Shown here: positions 23,527-33,166 of the stretch, in pieces
How the letters are laid out: each line of letters opens with the position of its first letter
How positions within the stretch are numbered: the stretch's first letter is position 1
Assembly: GCF_001649575.2 (NCBI RefSeq)
Contig: NC_051445.1
Span: forward strand, 28,240,080-28,304,079
Length of the DNA stretch: 64,000 nt
Direction: 5' to 3'
Source of the DNA: Kryptolebias marmoratus
Taxonomy: Eukaryota > Chordata > Actinopteri > Cyprinodontiformes > Rivulidae
Program-made: the position numbers and the translations under genes
Notes under the pieces: generated by a model
What the model was told of the DNA's origin: nothing
Seen by the model: the letters and a program-made list of their open reading frames with translations, nothing else
Databases searched by the model: none

Positions 23527-23974
23527 TGTCAAGAATGGAGGAAAGCCGGAGGAACCCAGAGCGCAGACTCATGATAAAACAGAAAGAAAATTTCTAAGAA
23601 AACAAAAGGCTGAGGTGGTAGCAAAACAAACTATAACAAAAAATCCAAAAATGACAAGCAAGGCGAGGCAAGACAAGGCAAGGTGGAACCAAGGACTAAA
23701 CACCAACGAGCAATAATCAACAAGGAACCGGCAGGGGAGTGGAGAAAATGACCAGGTTTTAAAGCAGAGGATGATTAAGGGAAGTGGGCACAGGTGAGTG
23801 ATTACAATTACTGACAGGTGGAGATGGGTGTGACAGGAAACCAGAAAACTACTGAGCAGAGGACAGGTGAATAGTGACAAATCAGAACCAAGGTATAAAG
23901 AAGACAAAACAATACAAAGACAAGGACAATAAAGCAAATACAAGAATCCAACAAGAAAAACCTAAATCATAACA
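23527..23974 (-). mobile_element. Solo LTR, family S, copy 2, inserted in Rex1-like LINE
   Basis: This 448-bp element, in the reverse sense to copies 1 and 3, has ends TGTCAAGAATGG and CTAAATCATAACA. AATAG is found at 23522-23526 and 23976-23980 (one extra T at the right edge), a 5-bp duplication of the LINE. The interior reverse complement matches the other copies (CCTCATCAGCTTTTG / CCACCTCAGCCTTTTG, CTCACCTGTG, ACCTGGTCATTTTCTCC types). Confidence 0.8.
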
Positions 23975-23975
23975 T

Positions 23976-24700
23976 AATAGAACACATCCCTGCAGTGTAC
24001 CTGTGTTTAAGATGATGGTTGAAGATGTTCGCTCCTCCATTCTGACACATTGGGGTCTATTGTTCAAGTAATCCAATATCCATGAACATAGTGAACTACC
24101 CAGACCCAAATTGCTCAATTTGTTGACAAGTTTCTGTGGGATAACTGTATTAAAGGCTGAATTAAAGTCCACAAACAGCAGCCTTACATATGAATGTTTA
24201 TGTTCTAAATGAGTGAGAGAGATGTGGAGAGCTGTAATTACAGCATCCTCTGTTGACCTGTTGCACCTATATGGAAACTGATGTTGGTCAAGATCGGCTG
24301 GGATAGCAGATCTGATATGAGGGATGATAAGTCGCTCAAAGCATTTAGAAATGATGGGAGTTAGAGCAACCAGACGGAAGTCATGTAGGCATCTCACTAT
24401 ATTTTTCTTTGGCACTGGGACAATGGTGGCTGACTTAAGGCAGGTAGGGACTACAGATTGTCTCAGTGATAAATTGAAAATTTTAGTAAACACTCCTGCC
24501 AACTGGTCTGCGCAGGTTTTAAGAATGCTTCCGGCAACCCAATCCAAGCCAGTAGCTTTCCTAGTATTTATTTTCTGTAGAGCAGATTGTACCTGGTTGG
24601 GGTGAAACTGAATAATGGTGGAGTCCTCGTCCATCCTCCTGGACTGGAAATAGGTTTCCAAGTTACTGTTGTTTTCAAGATCAAATTGGGTAAAATCAGA
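23976..24700 (-). pseudogene. Rex1-like LINE remnant, RT N-terminal half
   Basis: The minus-strand frame starting near 24661 reads VQSALQKINTRKATGLDWV, then PVPKKNIVRCLHDFRLVAL, PIISKCFERLI, LFVDFNSAFNTVIPQKL and LNTGTLQGCVL. These are RT motifs 0 to 3 of the Rex1 group (canonical: [37 protein letters not shown]). The frame runs out where the LTR was inserted. The 5' part of the element (endonuclease) is missing, the usual LINE truncation. Confidence 0.85.
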
Positions 24701-25370
24701 AATAAACAGTGGAGTTTGTGGGTGTATGCACTATTTACAGTGAGTTGGATTTTATTTTCTTTTGTTTTCACCTAATGTTGATTTATTGCAGTGCTGTATG
24801 CTCAGTCTCAGATGAACATGGACACAGTTTTTGGACAGAGGCAGAAGCATTAAGCTCTAAAAGAGTTATGAACCTGCACTGCTGCTGCTCACTTTTAGGT
24901 AAATGTGATGCCAGGGATTTCTTTGACGACAGACACACAATGCGGCTGGAGAAATGTGTTACTTCCTTTCCAGTCTCCCAGCAACCTGTGCTGAACTTGG
25001 GCACAAGCGTGTGCACCTTCTCCCCTGCTTGAACTCTACTCCAAAGGCGCACATCTTCAAAATCACAGGAATAATCTGTTGTGATTAGAAAAATTTATAA
25101 ACACTATTCTGTTAGTTAATTTCTGTCCATTATTTGAGAGGAGGCACAGGCTCTCATAGGAAGAAGCATCACTGTTGGCACCACAGGAGTAGAGTGCAAA
25201 GCAGGGGGGAAGGTTGAAGACTTAAATACAGTAAGTACACTCACAAAAAAAAAAATACTTGTATTTCTATTTCGAGGTCTTCTTGGTTGAAAATGATGCA
25301 TAGTCATCTGAATCTGCTTTTCCTCCTTTGTGTGTGCTCTGAAAGGGCACTTAAATTCTGTTTGGGATAA
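24701..25370. other. No supported feature
   Basis: This is an intronic stretch between the Rex1-like fragment and the chromovirus. There is an A-run near 25244. I see no convincing gene. Confidence 0.45.
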
Positions 25371-25375
25371 TTATC
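25371..25375. repeat. Target-site duplication TTATC (left)
   Basis: TTATC immediately precedes the 5' LTR and is repeated at 31209-31213 immediately after the 3' LTR. Five bp is the expected length for a Ty3/gypsy integrase. Confidence 0.92.
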
Positions 25376-26143
25376 TGTTGTGTTCCAGGGTTCCTTGTTT
25401 TCCTTGTGAGAGTCTAGGTTCTGCTACTCACCATCTCGCCACCAGATAGCACCAAACTCACCTCTCTGGAGTGGTGTGTCGTCATCCTGCACACCTGAGA
25501 TCAATCTACTCGTCAGGCAAGGTGTACAAGAGGAGCTGACTGCCACCACTCTGATGCCTGAGTGTTAGCCAGCCACGGTACCTCTGAGCCCCTAGAGCTA
25601 GTCTCTATTTCTTCTCGTTGACCGAATTAGTAGTGATTCTCTTCGTTGTTTCCTGTTTCCAGGTTGTTTGCCCTGAGAAGTCCTGGACTCTCCCGACTCA
25701 CCTCCTCTGTTGATCGCAAGGATCTCTCCACTGGCAGTCGACCCGCTCCTCTGTCTCCGTTCGGCCTGAATCTACCTGTCCGTCCCCGACGCCCTCCTTC
25801 GCTACCGTCTGGATTTCTGTGACTAAGCGCAGTTCCCCCCAGGACCACAAGGAACTAGGACCCCGAACCCTGCAGTTACCCTCCTAATACAACAAACGCC
25901 TGCTCACAAGTAAGATTGTTCCAATTCTCCGCCAGCAATTCGATTTCCCACACGCTGTGAACTCACCATCATCTTGCTGTCCTTCGTAGCGTGCTGAAAC
26001 TCCGAGAGTCCTTCCCCCCTGGACCAGACCCGCCATTTCCGCTCCATTCTCTAGAGCTGTTCAAATAAACTCATTCATATCTTTTATTGCTCTCCTGATT
26101 CGTGTTCTGCATGTGGACTAGAAATATAGACCCCAATATGACA
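25376..26143 (+). repeat. Chromovirus 5' LTR
   Basis: This 768-bp LTR starts TGTTGTGTTCC and ends ATATGACA. AATAAA at about 26066 precedes the right end, suggesting the poly(A) signal. A likely R start is at 25556, where the transcript's first bases would pair with the primer site. The final six bases contain the in-frame gag ATG at 26138. The copy at 30441-31208 has the same length, and I saw no mismatch. Confidence 0.95.
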
Positions 26144-27106
26144 GAACACTCAGGCCAACAAACAAGTCCAGCAGACGCGATCAGGAGAACGTTATCCGAG
26201 CAGCACAGCCTGCTCCAATCACACGAAGCAGCTTTAAGAGAGCTTAGCGCCCGACAAGCTGAGACTAACAAGCAGTTAGCTGAAATTGTTGATTATCTCA
26301 AACCTTCCGTTTCTCAGGAGGCTCCGTCAGACCCAGCTCCAGTTCCGGCTCCGGTCCAGCCCACGTTTTCCGAGGTTCGACCACCACTGCCTGAGAGATT
26401 TTCTGGAGACCAGAGCCAATGTAAAGGGTTTTTGATGCAATGTTCTATAATTTTCAACCACTCCCCTCAGAGTTTCCTTCAAGATGGTTCTAAAATCGCT
26501 TATGTTTTGTCCTTGTTATCCGGGCGGGCCTTAGACTGGGCCCAGGCCCGATTTCCGTCACCCTCAAATTATAACTGCTCGTTTGATGAGTTTTTGAAAG
26601 AGTTCCGACAGGTTTTCAATCAAGACGCTGATAAATCTTTCAACTCACGCCAGCTCATGGGGATTAAACAGGGCCAACGCACAGTAGCAGATTTTGCTAT
26701 AGACTTCAGAATAAGAGCAGCAGCAACTAATTGGAATGCAGCTGCATTGAAGAGCGTTTATTTCAACGCTCTTAACGAAGGGTTAAAAGATGAACTGGCT
26801 GTCCTAGATGAACCAGAGACTTTGGAAGAACTAATCAGCCTAACTATCCGACTTGATAATAGGATCCGGTCCCGTAATAGGGCGAGGAGACAGAGAGACC
26901 CACCAGTTCAGTTTCAGGGAGGCATGCCAGCGATTTCTCCACCACAGGCTTCTCAGGACCCTGAACCCATGCAGGTGGGTCGGACACATCTCTCTCCTGA
27001 GGAGCGTCAGAGACGAATCTCCTCTCGTCTCTGTCTGTATTGCGGCTCCCCAGGACATTTCCTCGCCCAATGCCCAGTCCGTTTAAACTCCCGGGTCCGC
27101 CAGTAG
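26138..27106 (+). CDS. gag: Chromovirus Gag
   Basis: Gag is the capsid/nucleocapsid polyprotein that packages the element's RNA. It has 322 codons from the ATG at 26138, which I chose because it has A at -3; a second in-frame ATG at 26111 lies upstream in the LTR with poor context. The start codon straddles the LTR end (ATG ACA, then GAA). A capsid-like helical region occupies about residues 90-245 and an Arg-rich linker about 245-270. A single CCHC zinc knuckle, [14 protein letters not shown] (C-x2-C-x4-H-x4-C), lies near residues 298-311. It ends at TAG 27104-27106, just past the slippery TTTAAAC. Without frameshifting only Gag is made. Confidence 0.93.
   Translation: MTEHSGQQTSPADAIRRTLSEQHSLLQSHEAALRELSARQAETNKQLAEIVDYLKPSVSQEAPSDPAPVPAPVQPTFSEVRPPLPERFSGDQSQCKGFLMQCSIIFNHSPQSFLQDGSKIAYVLSLLSGRALDWAQARFPSPSNYNCSFDEFLKEFRQVFNQDADKSFNSRQLMGIKQGQRTVADFAIDFRIRAAATNWNAAALKSVYFNALNEGLKDELAVLDEPETLEELISLTIRLDNRIRSRNRARRQRDPPVQFQGGMPAISPPQASQDPEPMQVGRTHLSPEERQRRISSRLCLYCGSPGHFLAQCPVRLNSRVRQ
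26145..26155 (+). promoter_or_regulatory. Putative self-priming primer-binding site
   Basis: AACACTCAGGC, one base after the LTR, is the exact reverse complement of GCCTGAGTGTT at 25556-25566 inside the LTR. No TGG-initial tRNA 3'-end match is present. In Tf1 of fission yeast the first 11 nt of the RNA fold back on the primer site, and fish sushi elements are grouped with it. This pairing has the same 11-nt length and the same position. It lies inside the start of gag. Confidence 0.75.
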
Positions 27107-27127
27107 AAGTGAGGGAGCTGGCGGACC
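27082..27127 (+). promoter_or_regulatory. -1 ribosomal frameshift signal (gag-pol)
   Basis: The slippery heptamer T TTA AAC (27082-27088) is in exact zero-frame register with gag codons CGT TTA AAC. After a 5-nt spacer, GGTCCGCCAG (27094-27103) pairs perfectly with CTGGCGGACC (27118-27127), a 10-bp GC-rich stem with a 14-nt loop. The gag stop TAG is the first triplet of the loop. All three elements of a canonical -1 signal are therefore present. Confidence 0.93.
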
Positions 27128-30100
27128 ACCTACAGAGAAAAGATTATCCTCGCCTGTCACTACCTGCTACCTTGATCTGTAAAAATCAGTCATTCTCATT
27201 GTCTGCTCTGGTTGACTCAGGTTGTGAACAAAATCTGATAGATAGTATGTTAGTTCAGCAAATGTCTATTGAAACCGAGCCACTCTCAATCCCTCTTCGA
27301 GTCACTGCCATTGATGGAAACACCTTACCCCAAATAACTCATCAGACCAGACCATTACACCTAATCATTTCTGGAAATCATAGTGAACTCACCTCCTTTT
27401 TTGTTTTTCCCATGGCCAACTCTCCCATCATCCTCGGTTTTAAATGGCTCCAGGAACATAATCCCCACATCAACTGGGCTGATAGACTTGTCGAATCCTG
27501 GTCCACCTCCTGTCATTTGTCTTGTCTCCACTCAGCCGTTCCCCCAGGTCCGCCATCGGCAGAACCGCAGGAGGCAGATCCACCCGACCTATCGATCATT
27601 CCACCTGACTATCATGACCTAGCTCCAGTATTCAGTAAGTCCAAGGCTCTTTCATTACCTCCACATCGACCATACGATTGTGCCATAGATCTCCTACCTG
27701 GTGCGCCTCTACCCACAAGCCGTCTTTATAACATTTCTCGACCAGAGAGAGAAACCATGGAGAAATATATTAAGGAATCTCTGGCAGCCGGCATAATTCG
27801 CCCATCCTCCTCTCCTCTGGGAGCAGGGTTTTTTTTTGTTGGTAAAAAGGATGGTTCACTAAGACCCTGCATCGATTACAGAGGGTTAAATAACATAACC
27901 GTTAAGAATAAGTACCCCCTGCCTCTGTTATCCTCTGCTTTTGAACCTGTTCATGGTGCAACAGTTTTTTCAAAACTTGACTTGAGAAATGCTTATCATT
28001 TACTCCGTATAAGAAAGGGAGATGAGTGGAAGACTGCATTTAAGACACCAATAGGTCACTTTGAATACCTGGTGATGCCGTTTGGATTGTCCAATGCACC
28101 AGCCTTTTTCCAGGCCCTCGTAAACGACGTGTTGAGGGATTTTCTAAATGTGTTTGTATTTGTTTACCTGGATGATATTTTGATTTACTCCAAGACTCTA
28201 GAGGAACACAAGCATCATGTTCGCCAGGTCCTACAACGTCTTTTGGAGAACAAATTGTACGTCAAAGCTGAGAAATGTGAGTTTCACCAATCATCAGTGT
28301 CATTTCTTGGATTCATACTTGGGGGTGGACGGGTAAGACCCACAGAGGAGAAGATTCGAGCGGTATTGGAATGGCCGACCCCCCAAACCCGTAAACAGCT
28401 CCAGCGCTTCCTGGGTTTTGCCAACTTCTACCGCCGATTCATTCGTAATTACAGTCAAACCGCCCTACCGCTAACTGCCCTCACCTCTACCAAGATTCCC
28501 TTCAGTTGGACCCCAGAGGCAGAAGCTGCCTTTACTCAACTCAAGAACCTTTTTGCTAATGCACCCATACTCATTCAGCCAGACCCTTCCAAACAGTTCA
28601 TTGTTGAGGTTGATGCCTCAGATACAGGAGTTGGAGCCGTGCTTTCCCAGATCTCTTCCCAAGACAACAAAACTCATCCCTGTGCTTTCTTTTCCCGCAG
28701 GTTATCCCCTCCTGAACGTAACTATGATGTAGGGGATCGGGAGCTGTTGGCCATCAAGTTGGCTCTGGAGGAGTGGCGGCATTGGCTAGAGGGAGCGGAG
28801 CATCCGGTGCTGGTCTGGACCGATCATAAAAACCTCTCATACCTGCAATCAGCTAAGAGGCTTAACCCCCGTCAATCTCGTTGGTCACTATTTTTCTCCA
28901 GATTTAACCTCTCCATTTCCTACCGTCCAGGGTCACGCAACATCAAGCCGGATGCTCTTTCCCGACTCCACTCACCTGGGGATTCTGAAAAGATTCCAGC
29001 CACTATCCTACCCTCCAGCTGCACCGTTGCAGCAGTTACCTGGGAGATTGAAGATATTATTAGACAAGCCCAACTTTATGAACCCACTCCTGACTCATGC
29101 CCACCTAATAAGATTTATGTGCCCACCTCTGTCCGAGCCCGTTTCTTACAGTGGGTTCACGCCTCCAAATTCTCGGGCCACCCAGGTATCAGCCGTACTA
29201 TTGCACTTGTAAACGGTAAATTCTGGTGGTCTTCAATCCATAAAGATGTTAAAGAGTATGTCTTAGCCTGCACCATCTGCTCACGTAATAAGGCATCTCA
29301 CCAACCTCCATCTGGTCTCCTACAGCCGCTACCCATCCCCAAACGCCCATGGTCTCATATTTCCATAGACTTTGTCACAGGATTGCCACCCTCTAAAGGC
29401 ATGACCACCATCTTAACCATTATAGATCGTTTTTCTAAGGCCTGCCACTTTGTTCCCCTCCGTAAACTACCCACAGCATTTCAAACTGCCCAGTTACTTA
29501 TTAAACACGTTTTCCGCTTGCATGGCATACCACTGGAGATCTTATCGGACCGTGGACCACAATTCATTTCCCAGGTGTGGAAAAATTTCTGTACTGCACT
29601 TCATGCTAAGGTCTCTCTCACCTCTGGTTTTCATCCACAGACTAATGGCCAAACTGAGAGACGTAATCAGGATTTAGAAACTACCCTCCGCTGCTTCACC
29701 TCCTCCAATCCATCAGATTGGAGCCAGTATCTCCCATGGGTCGAATACGCACATAACAGCCTCATCTCTGCAGCAACTGGTTTGTCCCCTTTCGAAGCCT
29801 CCCTAGGTTATCAACCCCCGTTGCTTTCGTCCGAAGAGGAAGACATCTCTGTAACCTCAGTCCGCCACCATATCCGTCGTTGCCAGAACATTTGGAGAGC
29901 CACAATTCACAACCTTAACCGCACAGCCGAACAAAACAAACGACAGGCAGATCGTAAAAGGGTTCCTGCTCCCACCTACACTCCCGGCCAGAAGGTGTGG
30001 TTATCGTCCCGAGATATTCCTTTGAAAGCCATGTCCAAGAAATTGTCTCCCCGTTTTATTGGTCCCTTCGAGGTTGAAGCCATTATTAATCCCTCCGCTA

Positions 30101-30429
30101 TTCGCCTTCGTCTGCCAGCCTCCCTCCGAGTTCACCCTACTTTCCACGTTTCTCAGATAAAGCCCGTCCAGACCAGCATGCTCTGCCCTCCTTCCGAGCC
30201 CCCTCCTCCCCCCCGAGAAATTGATGGTCATCCGGCCTACTCCGTCCGCCGGATCGTGGACTCCCGTCGGCGAGGTCGTGGTTGGCAGTACCTCGTCGAT
30301 TGGGAGGGCTACGGTCCGGAGGATCGCTCCTGGGTCCCGGGTTCTTTTATTTTAGATCCTTCCCTCATTACAGATTATCACTCGTCGCTCCCATCTTGCT
30401 CGTCTCGGCCGCCAGGTGGCGACCGTTGA
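27088..30429 (+). CDS. pol: Chromovirus Pol (PR-RT-RH-IN-chromodomain), -1 frame
   Basis: Pol has no start of its own and is expressed by -1 frameshifting from gag at 27082-27088, giving about 1,113 codons to TGA 30427-30429. Domains in order: aspartic protease with ALVDSG (Asp codon 27214); RT with YLDD (28165-28176); RNase H starting VDASD (Asp codon 28612); integrase HHCC zinc region (about 29150-29290); and the DD35E core with Asp codons 29368 and 29548 and Glu codon 29656, the last two separated by exactly 35 residues. The GPF/RFIGPF module is near 30050. A chromodomain ([27 protein letters not shown]) spans about 30238-30390. All catalytic residues are present, with no stop or frameshift. 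The chromodomain marks it as a chromovirus and probably guides integration to heterochromatin. Confidence 0.95.
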   Translation, partial: LPGPPVEVRELADHLQRKDYPRLSLPATLICKNQSFSLSALVDSGCEQNLIDSMLVQQMSIETEPLSIPLRVTAIDGNTLPQITHQTRPLHLIISGNHSELTSFFVFPMANSPIILGFKWLQEHNPHINWADRLVESWSTSCHLSCLHSAVPPGPPSAEPQEADPPDLSIIPPDYHDLAPVFSKSKALSLPPHRPYDCAIDLLPGAPLPTSRLYNISRPERETMEKYIKESLAAGIIRPSSSPLGAGFFFVGKKDGSLRPCIDYRGLNNITVKNKYPLPLLSSAFEPVHGATVFSKLDLRNAYHLLRIRKGDEWKTAFKTPIGHFEYLVMPFGLSNAPAFFQALVNDVLRDFLNVFVFVYLDDILIYSKTLEEHKHHVRQVLQRLLENKLYVKAEKCEFHQSSVSFLGFILGGGRVRPTEEKIRAVLEWPTPQTRKQLQRFLGFANFYRRFIRNYSQTALPLTALTSTKIPFSWTPEAEAAFTQLKNLFANAPILIQPDPSKQFIVEVDASDTGVGAVLSQISSQDNKTHPCAFFSRRLSPPERNYDVGDRELLAIKLALEEWRHWLEGAEHPVLVWTDHKNLSYLQSAKRLNPRQSRWSLFFSRFNLSISYRPGSRNIKPDALSRLHSPGDSEKIPATILPSSCTVAAVTWEIEDIIRQAQLYEPTPDSCPPNKIYVPTSVRARFLQWVHASKFSGHPGISRTIALVNGKFWWSSIHKDVKEYVLACTICSRNKASHQPPSGLLQPLPIPKRPWSHISIDFVTGLPPSKGMTTILTIIDRFSKACHFVPLRKLPTAFQTAQLLIKHVFRLHGIPLEILSDRGPQFISQVWKNFCTALHAKVSLTSGFHPQTNGQTERRNQDLETTLRCFTSSNPSDWSQYLPWVEYAHNSLISAATGLSPFEASLGYQPPLLSSEEEDISVTSVRHHIRRCQNIWRATIHNLNRTAEQNKRQADRKRVPAPTYTPGQKVWLSSRDIPLKAMSKKLSPRFIGPFEVEAIINPSAIRLRLPASLRVHPTFHVSQIKPVQTSMLCPPSEPPPPPREIDGHPAYSVRRIVDSRRRGRGWQYLVDWEGYGPEDRSWVPGSFILDPSLITDYHSSLPSCSSRPPGGDR

Positions 30430-30440
30430 GGGGGGGGTAC
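30428..30440 (+). promoter_or_regulatory. Polypurine tract
   Basis: GAGGGGGGGG followed by TAC lies directly before the 3' LTR. It overlaps the pol stop codon and is the plus-strand primer of LTR-element reverse transcription. Confidence 0.88.
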
Positions 30441-31208
30441 TGTTGTGTTCCAGGGTTCCTTGTTTTCCTTGTGAGAGTCTAGGTTCTGCTACTCACCATC
30501 TCGCCACCAGATAGCACCAAACTCACCTCTCTGGAGTGGTGTGTCGTCATCCTGCACACCTGAGATCAATCTACTCGTCAGGCAAGGTGTACAAGAGGAG
30601 CTGACTGCCACCACTCTGATGCCTGAGTGTTAGCCAGCCACGGTACCTCTGAGCCCCTAGAGCTAGTCTCTATTTCTTCTCGTTGACCGAATTAGTAGTG
30701 ATTCTCTTCGTTGTTTCCTGTTTCCAGGTTGTTTGCCCTGAGAAGTCCTGGACTCTCCCGACTCACCTCCTCTGTTGATCGCAAGGATCTCTCCACTGGC
30801 AGTCGACCCGCTCCTCTGTCTCCGTTCGGCCTGAATCTACCTGTCCGTCCCCGACGCCCTCCTTCGCTACCGTCTGGATTTCTGTGACTAAGCGCAGTTC
30901 CCCCCAGGACCACAAGGAACTAGGACCCCGAACCCTGCAGTTACCCTCCTAATACAACAAACGCCTGCTCACAAGTAAGATTGTTCCAATTCTCCGCCAG
31001 CAATTCGATTTCCCACACGCTGTGAACTCACCATCATCTTGCTGTCCTTCGTAGCGTGCTGAAACTCCGAGAGTCCTTCCCCCCTGGACCAGACCCGCCA
31101 TTTCCGCTCCATTCTCTAGAGCTGTTCAAATAAACTCATTCATATCTTTTATTGCTCTCCTGATTCGTGTTCTGCATGTGGACTAGAAATATAGACCCCA
31201 ATATGACA
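30441..31208 (+). repeat. Chromovirus 3' LTR
   Basis: This 768-bp LTR matches 25376-26143 over its full length as far as I can compare by eye. It is followed by TTATC, the target-site duplication. Confidence 0.95.
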
Positions 31209-31213
31209 TTATC
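31209..31213. repeat. Target-site duplication TTATC (right)
   Basis: This is the right copy of the 5-bp duplication at 25371-25375. Confidence 0.92.
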
Positions 31214-31599
31214 TTGGTAAGTGGTAGCTTGCAAATCTTTTGCTTGCAAAAAATATTTTTTTTTCTCTACATGTCTTGCTGGAATCAGTACTTGTGAGGC
31301 TCAGTAACTGTACTTTTCGGTCCAAAGTCAATTTGACCAAATTCTGTAAAATTATCGTGAAATGGCTATCCAAGTCATGGCTTTCAATTTTTTCCATATT
31401 TAACTGGCATTTTTAAAAGAGGGTCTGATTAAGGTAAGGCCCAACATTCACCAAAAGAAACACCACATAAACTTTACCTCATTATCTATATTTGTATTTC
31501 TAAATTTGTATGTTGGCATAAGTTAAATGTAGCAAGTCTAGAATTGGATTGACTCCTATTGGCAATCAGTTGCAGGTGTACATCCAATTCTTATTTTCT
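31214..31599. other. No supported feature
   Basis: AT-rich intronic flank of the chromovirus. I see nothing coding. Confidence 0.45.
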
Positions 31600-31840
31600 G
31601 AAAGTTTTATTAAATTTTGAGCTCAATATCTGTAAAATTGACTGAGTTACTGCCATTTTTGTGTTTGCTAATGTTGCTTATCTGAGCCTAGCTCCAACAT
31701 TTAATCAGTTGTAGATGTTTACCCAACGCTTACCTTTTTTTTAGTTTCATTCATATTCTTCCAGTAGTTTATGAAATATTTTGCTAACTGTATAGACAAA
31801 TGAACACATGCACACACAGATATGGGCAAAACCATTATTA
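31600..31840 (-). repeat. Family K dispersed repeat, copy 3
   Basis: TCTGTAAAATTGACTGAGTT, CTGCCATTTTTGTGTTTGC, then AATCAGTTGTAGATG and ATATTTTGCTAACTG follow the same order as the copy at 8790-9070. Confidence 0.6.
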
Positions 31841-32063
31841 TTCTTCCTTTACTCTCAGTAGCGAACGCTAGAGCTGGGCGGATCGATCCACTGGAAGAGA
31901 GGAGGACTTTTATCTGTCCTGACATGTCTGCCCTCTTTTTGTGAAGGCAGCAGTGCAGCAGATTAATTTTGTCACAGATTTCAGGAGATGGTAAATATTT
32001 GACTGTTAATGGGTGTCACAAACAACAGGTTTTTGAGAATCAGCCTTTTTTCCTGACAGTTAT

Positions 32064-32594
32064 TAATGCCTCTTCTACACGGACCCTAATTCAGAAGTCC
32101 GGCTCTACTCCGCTCTACTCGGCTCGGCTCTATAAAGAATGCATCACGTTCATAGCGGCCAGTTTGGTTGGTAGCAGAGGAACGCCTCCTCGTGTTGCGG
32201 GGGGCATGGCCACGGCGCCGGGGGGTTCGCTACCGAAACTTAGCGCAAGTTGTGTAAACAACGAAAGCGCTATGGACAACGTTGGCCCTGTGTTGATTTC
32301 AGGCTTTACAGAGCCTTCAGCTGGATGACAGACAGCATAAATGTTGCAGGGTAAGCTAACACTGTTGTTTATATTTCTACCGTTCGCTCTTTATGCCTGC
32401 ATCTGGTCACACCCACGACCAATGAGTGAACTGGAGCTAAGCTTGCGCCACCCACGAAGCAGGGCTGACCCGACTCCGAAGCAGGGACCAAAAAAGCAGG
32501 GACCAAGTGCAAAAAAATGCATATGTAAACGCTCGCAAAGCGAGCCAAGTAGAGTGGAGCCGGGACCGTTAAGGTCCGTGTGAAAGGGGCATTA
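32064..32594 (+). mobile_element. Harbinger-like non-autonomous DNA transposon, copy 2
   Basis: The ends TAATGCC...ACACGGACC and GGTCCGTGTGAAAGGGGCATTA form an inverted repeat of about 26 bp with a few mismatches. The interior matches copy 1 at 20777-21369, but it lacks the middle of the 59-codon frame (joined between the GGCCCTGTGTTG and ATTTCAGGCTTTACA parts). The length is about 530 bp. Confidence 0.72.
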
Positions 32595-33157
32595 CATAGA
32601 TATAGGCTGATTTTTCTCTAATAGCGTACACATTTTCAAATGTTGACAAACTGAACCAGTGCAGAGAGACACAGGGTGGTGAACAGCAAAGTTTGAGGCA
32701 CTTTGAAAATGCTTTATAATTAAATTAGACTGATGTACAAAATTGAAAATTGCACCCACATAAATCCCTCATAGTCCACATTCACACTGCAGGCAAATTC
32801 TGATTCTGATTTTTTCTTCTATATATACATTGAATTTTCTTCATATCTGACCCAGGTATTTTCTGTACGTGGGACTGAATCAGATACATATCCAATTCTG
32901 TCTAACTCTGCATTCACACTTGCCTCTGCATTGAGGTAGCAGCCATAGCTCTAAAAAAGGTCACTAATTGCATCTTTTTTTTCTCTATCTTCTTTTACAG
33001 CAATTTCAAAATCAATACACACATGCTAACACTCAGCATCCATATCTACTTCCGTAAACAACATGTGAAGTATGATGTCCAAATCCTCTTCTGCACACGT
33101 GGGTTATTTCAGGATCTGGAGACTGTTCACACTGAAGTCGGATGGAGGTCGCATTTA
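32595..33157. other. No supported feature
   Basis: Intronic sequence with nothing recognisable. Confidence 0.4.
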
Positions 33158-33166
33158 TAATGTAAT
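33158..33166. repeat. Target-site duplication of Rex3-like copy B (left)
   Basis: TAATGTAAT is identical to 36329-36337 on the other side of the element. Confidence 0.85.

Larger units (their letters stand above)
25376..31208 (+). mobile_element. Full-length sushi-like Ty3/gypsy chromovirus
   Basis: This is a 5,833-bp LTR retrotransposon with two 768-bp LTRs in which I see no differences, flanked by TTATC on both sides (25371-25375 and 31209-31213). Order: LTR, gag with one CCHC knuckle, pol with protease, RT, RNase H, integrase and C-terminal chromodomain, polypurine tract, LTR. Both frames are open throughout. Gag and pol overlap with pol in the -1 frame. There is no tRNA-type primer site after the LTR; instead an 11-nt match to an internal LTR segment suggests self-priming, as known for Tf1 and the fish sushi group. 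The zinc-knuckle text also resembles the sushi-derived mammalian PEG10/RTL genes. It lies in the big intron of tsnare1, antisense to that gene. Confidence 0.95.

Noticed and set aside
25627..25848. 73-codon minus frame in both LTRs (also 30692-30913)
   Set aside because: It exists twice only because the LTRs match. It is GC-rich LTR sequence with no family resemblance and is antisense to the element's transcription.
27040..27087. Treating pol as an independent ORF starting at 27040
   Set aside because: The apparent start is not supported by an ATG in context. The overlap, the slippery site at 27082 and the -1 register show that pol text is entered by frameshifting, so I annotated it from 27088.
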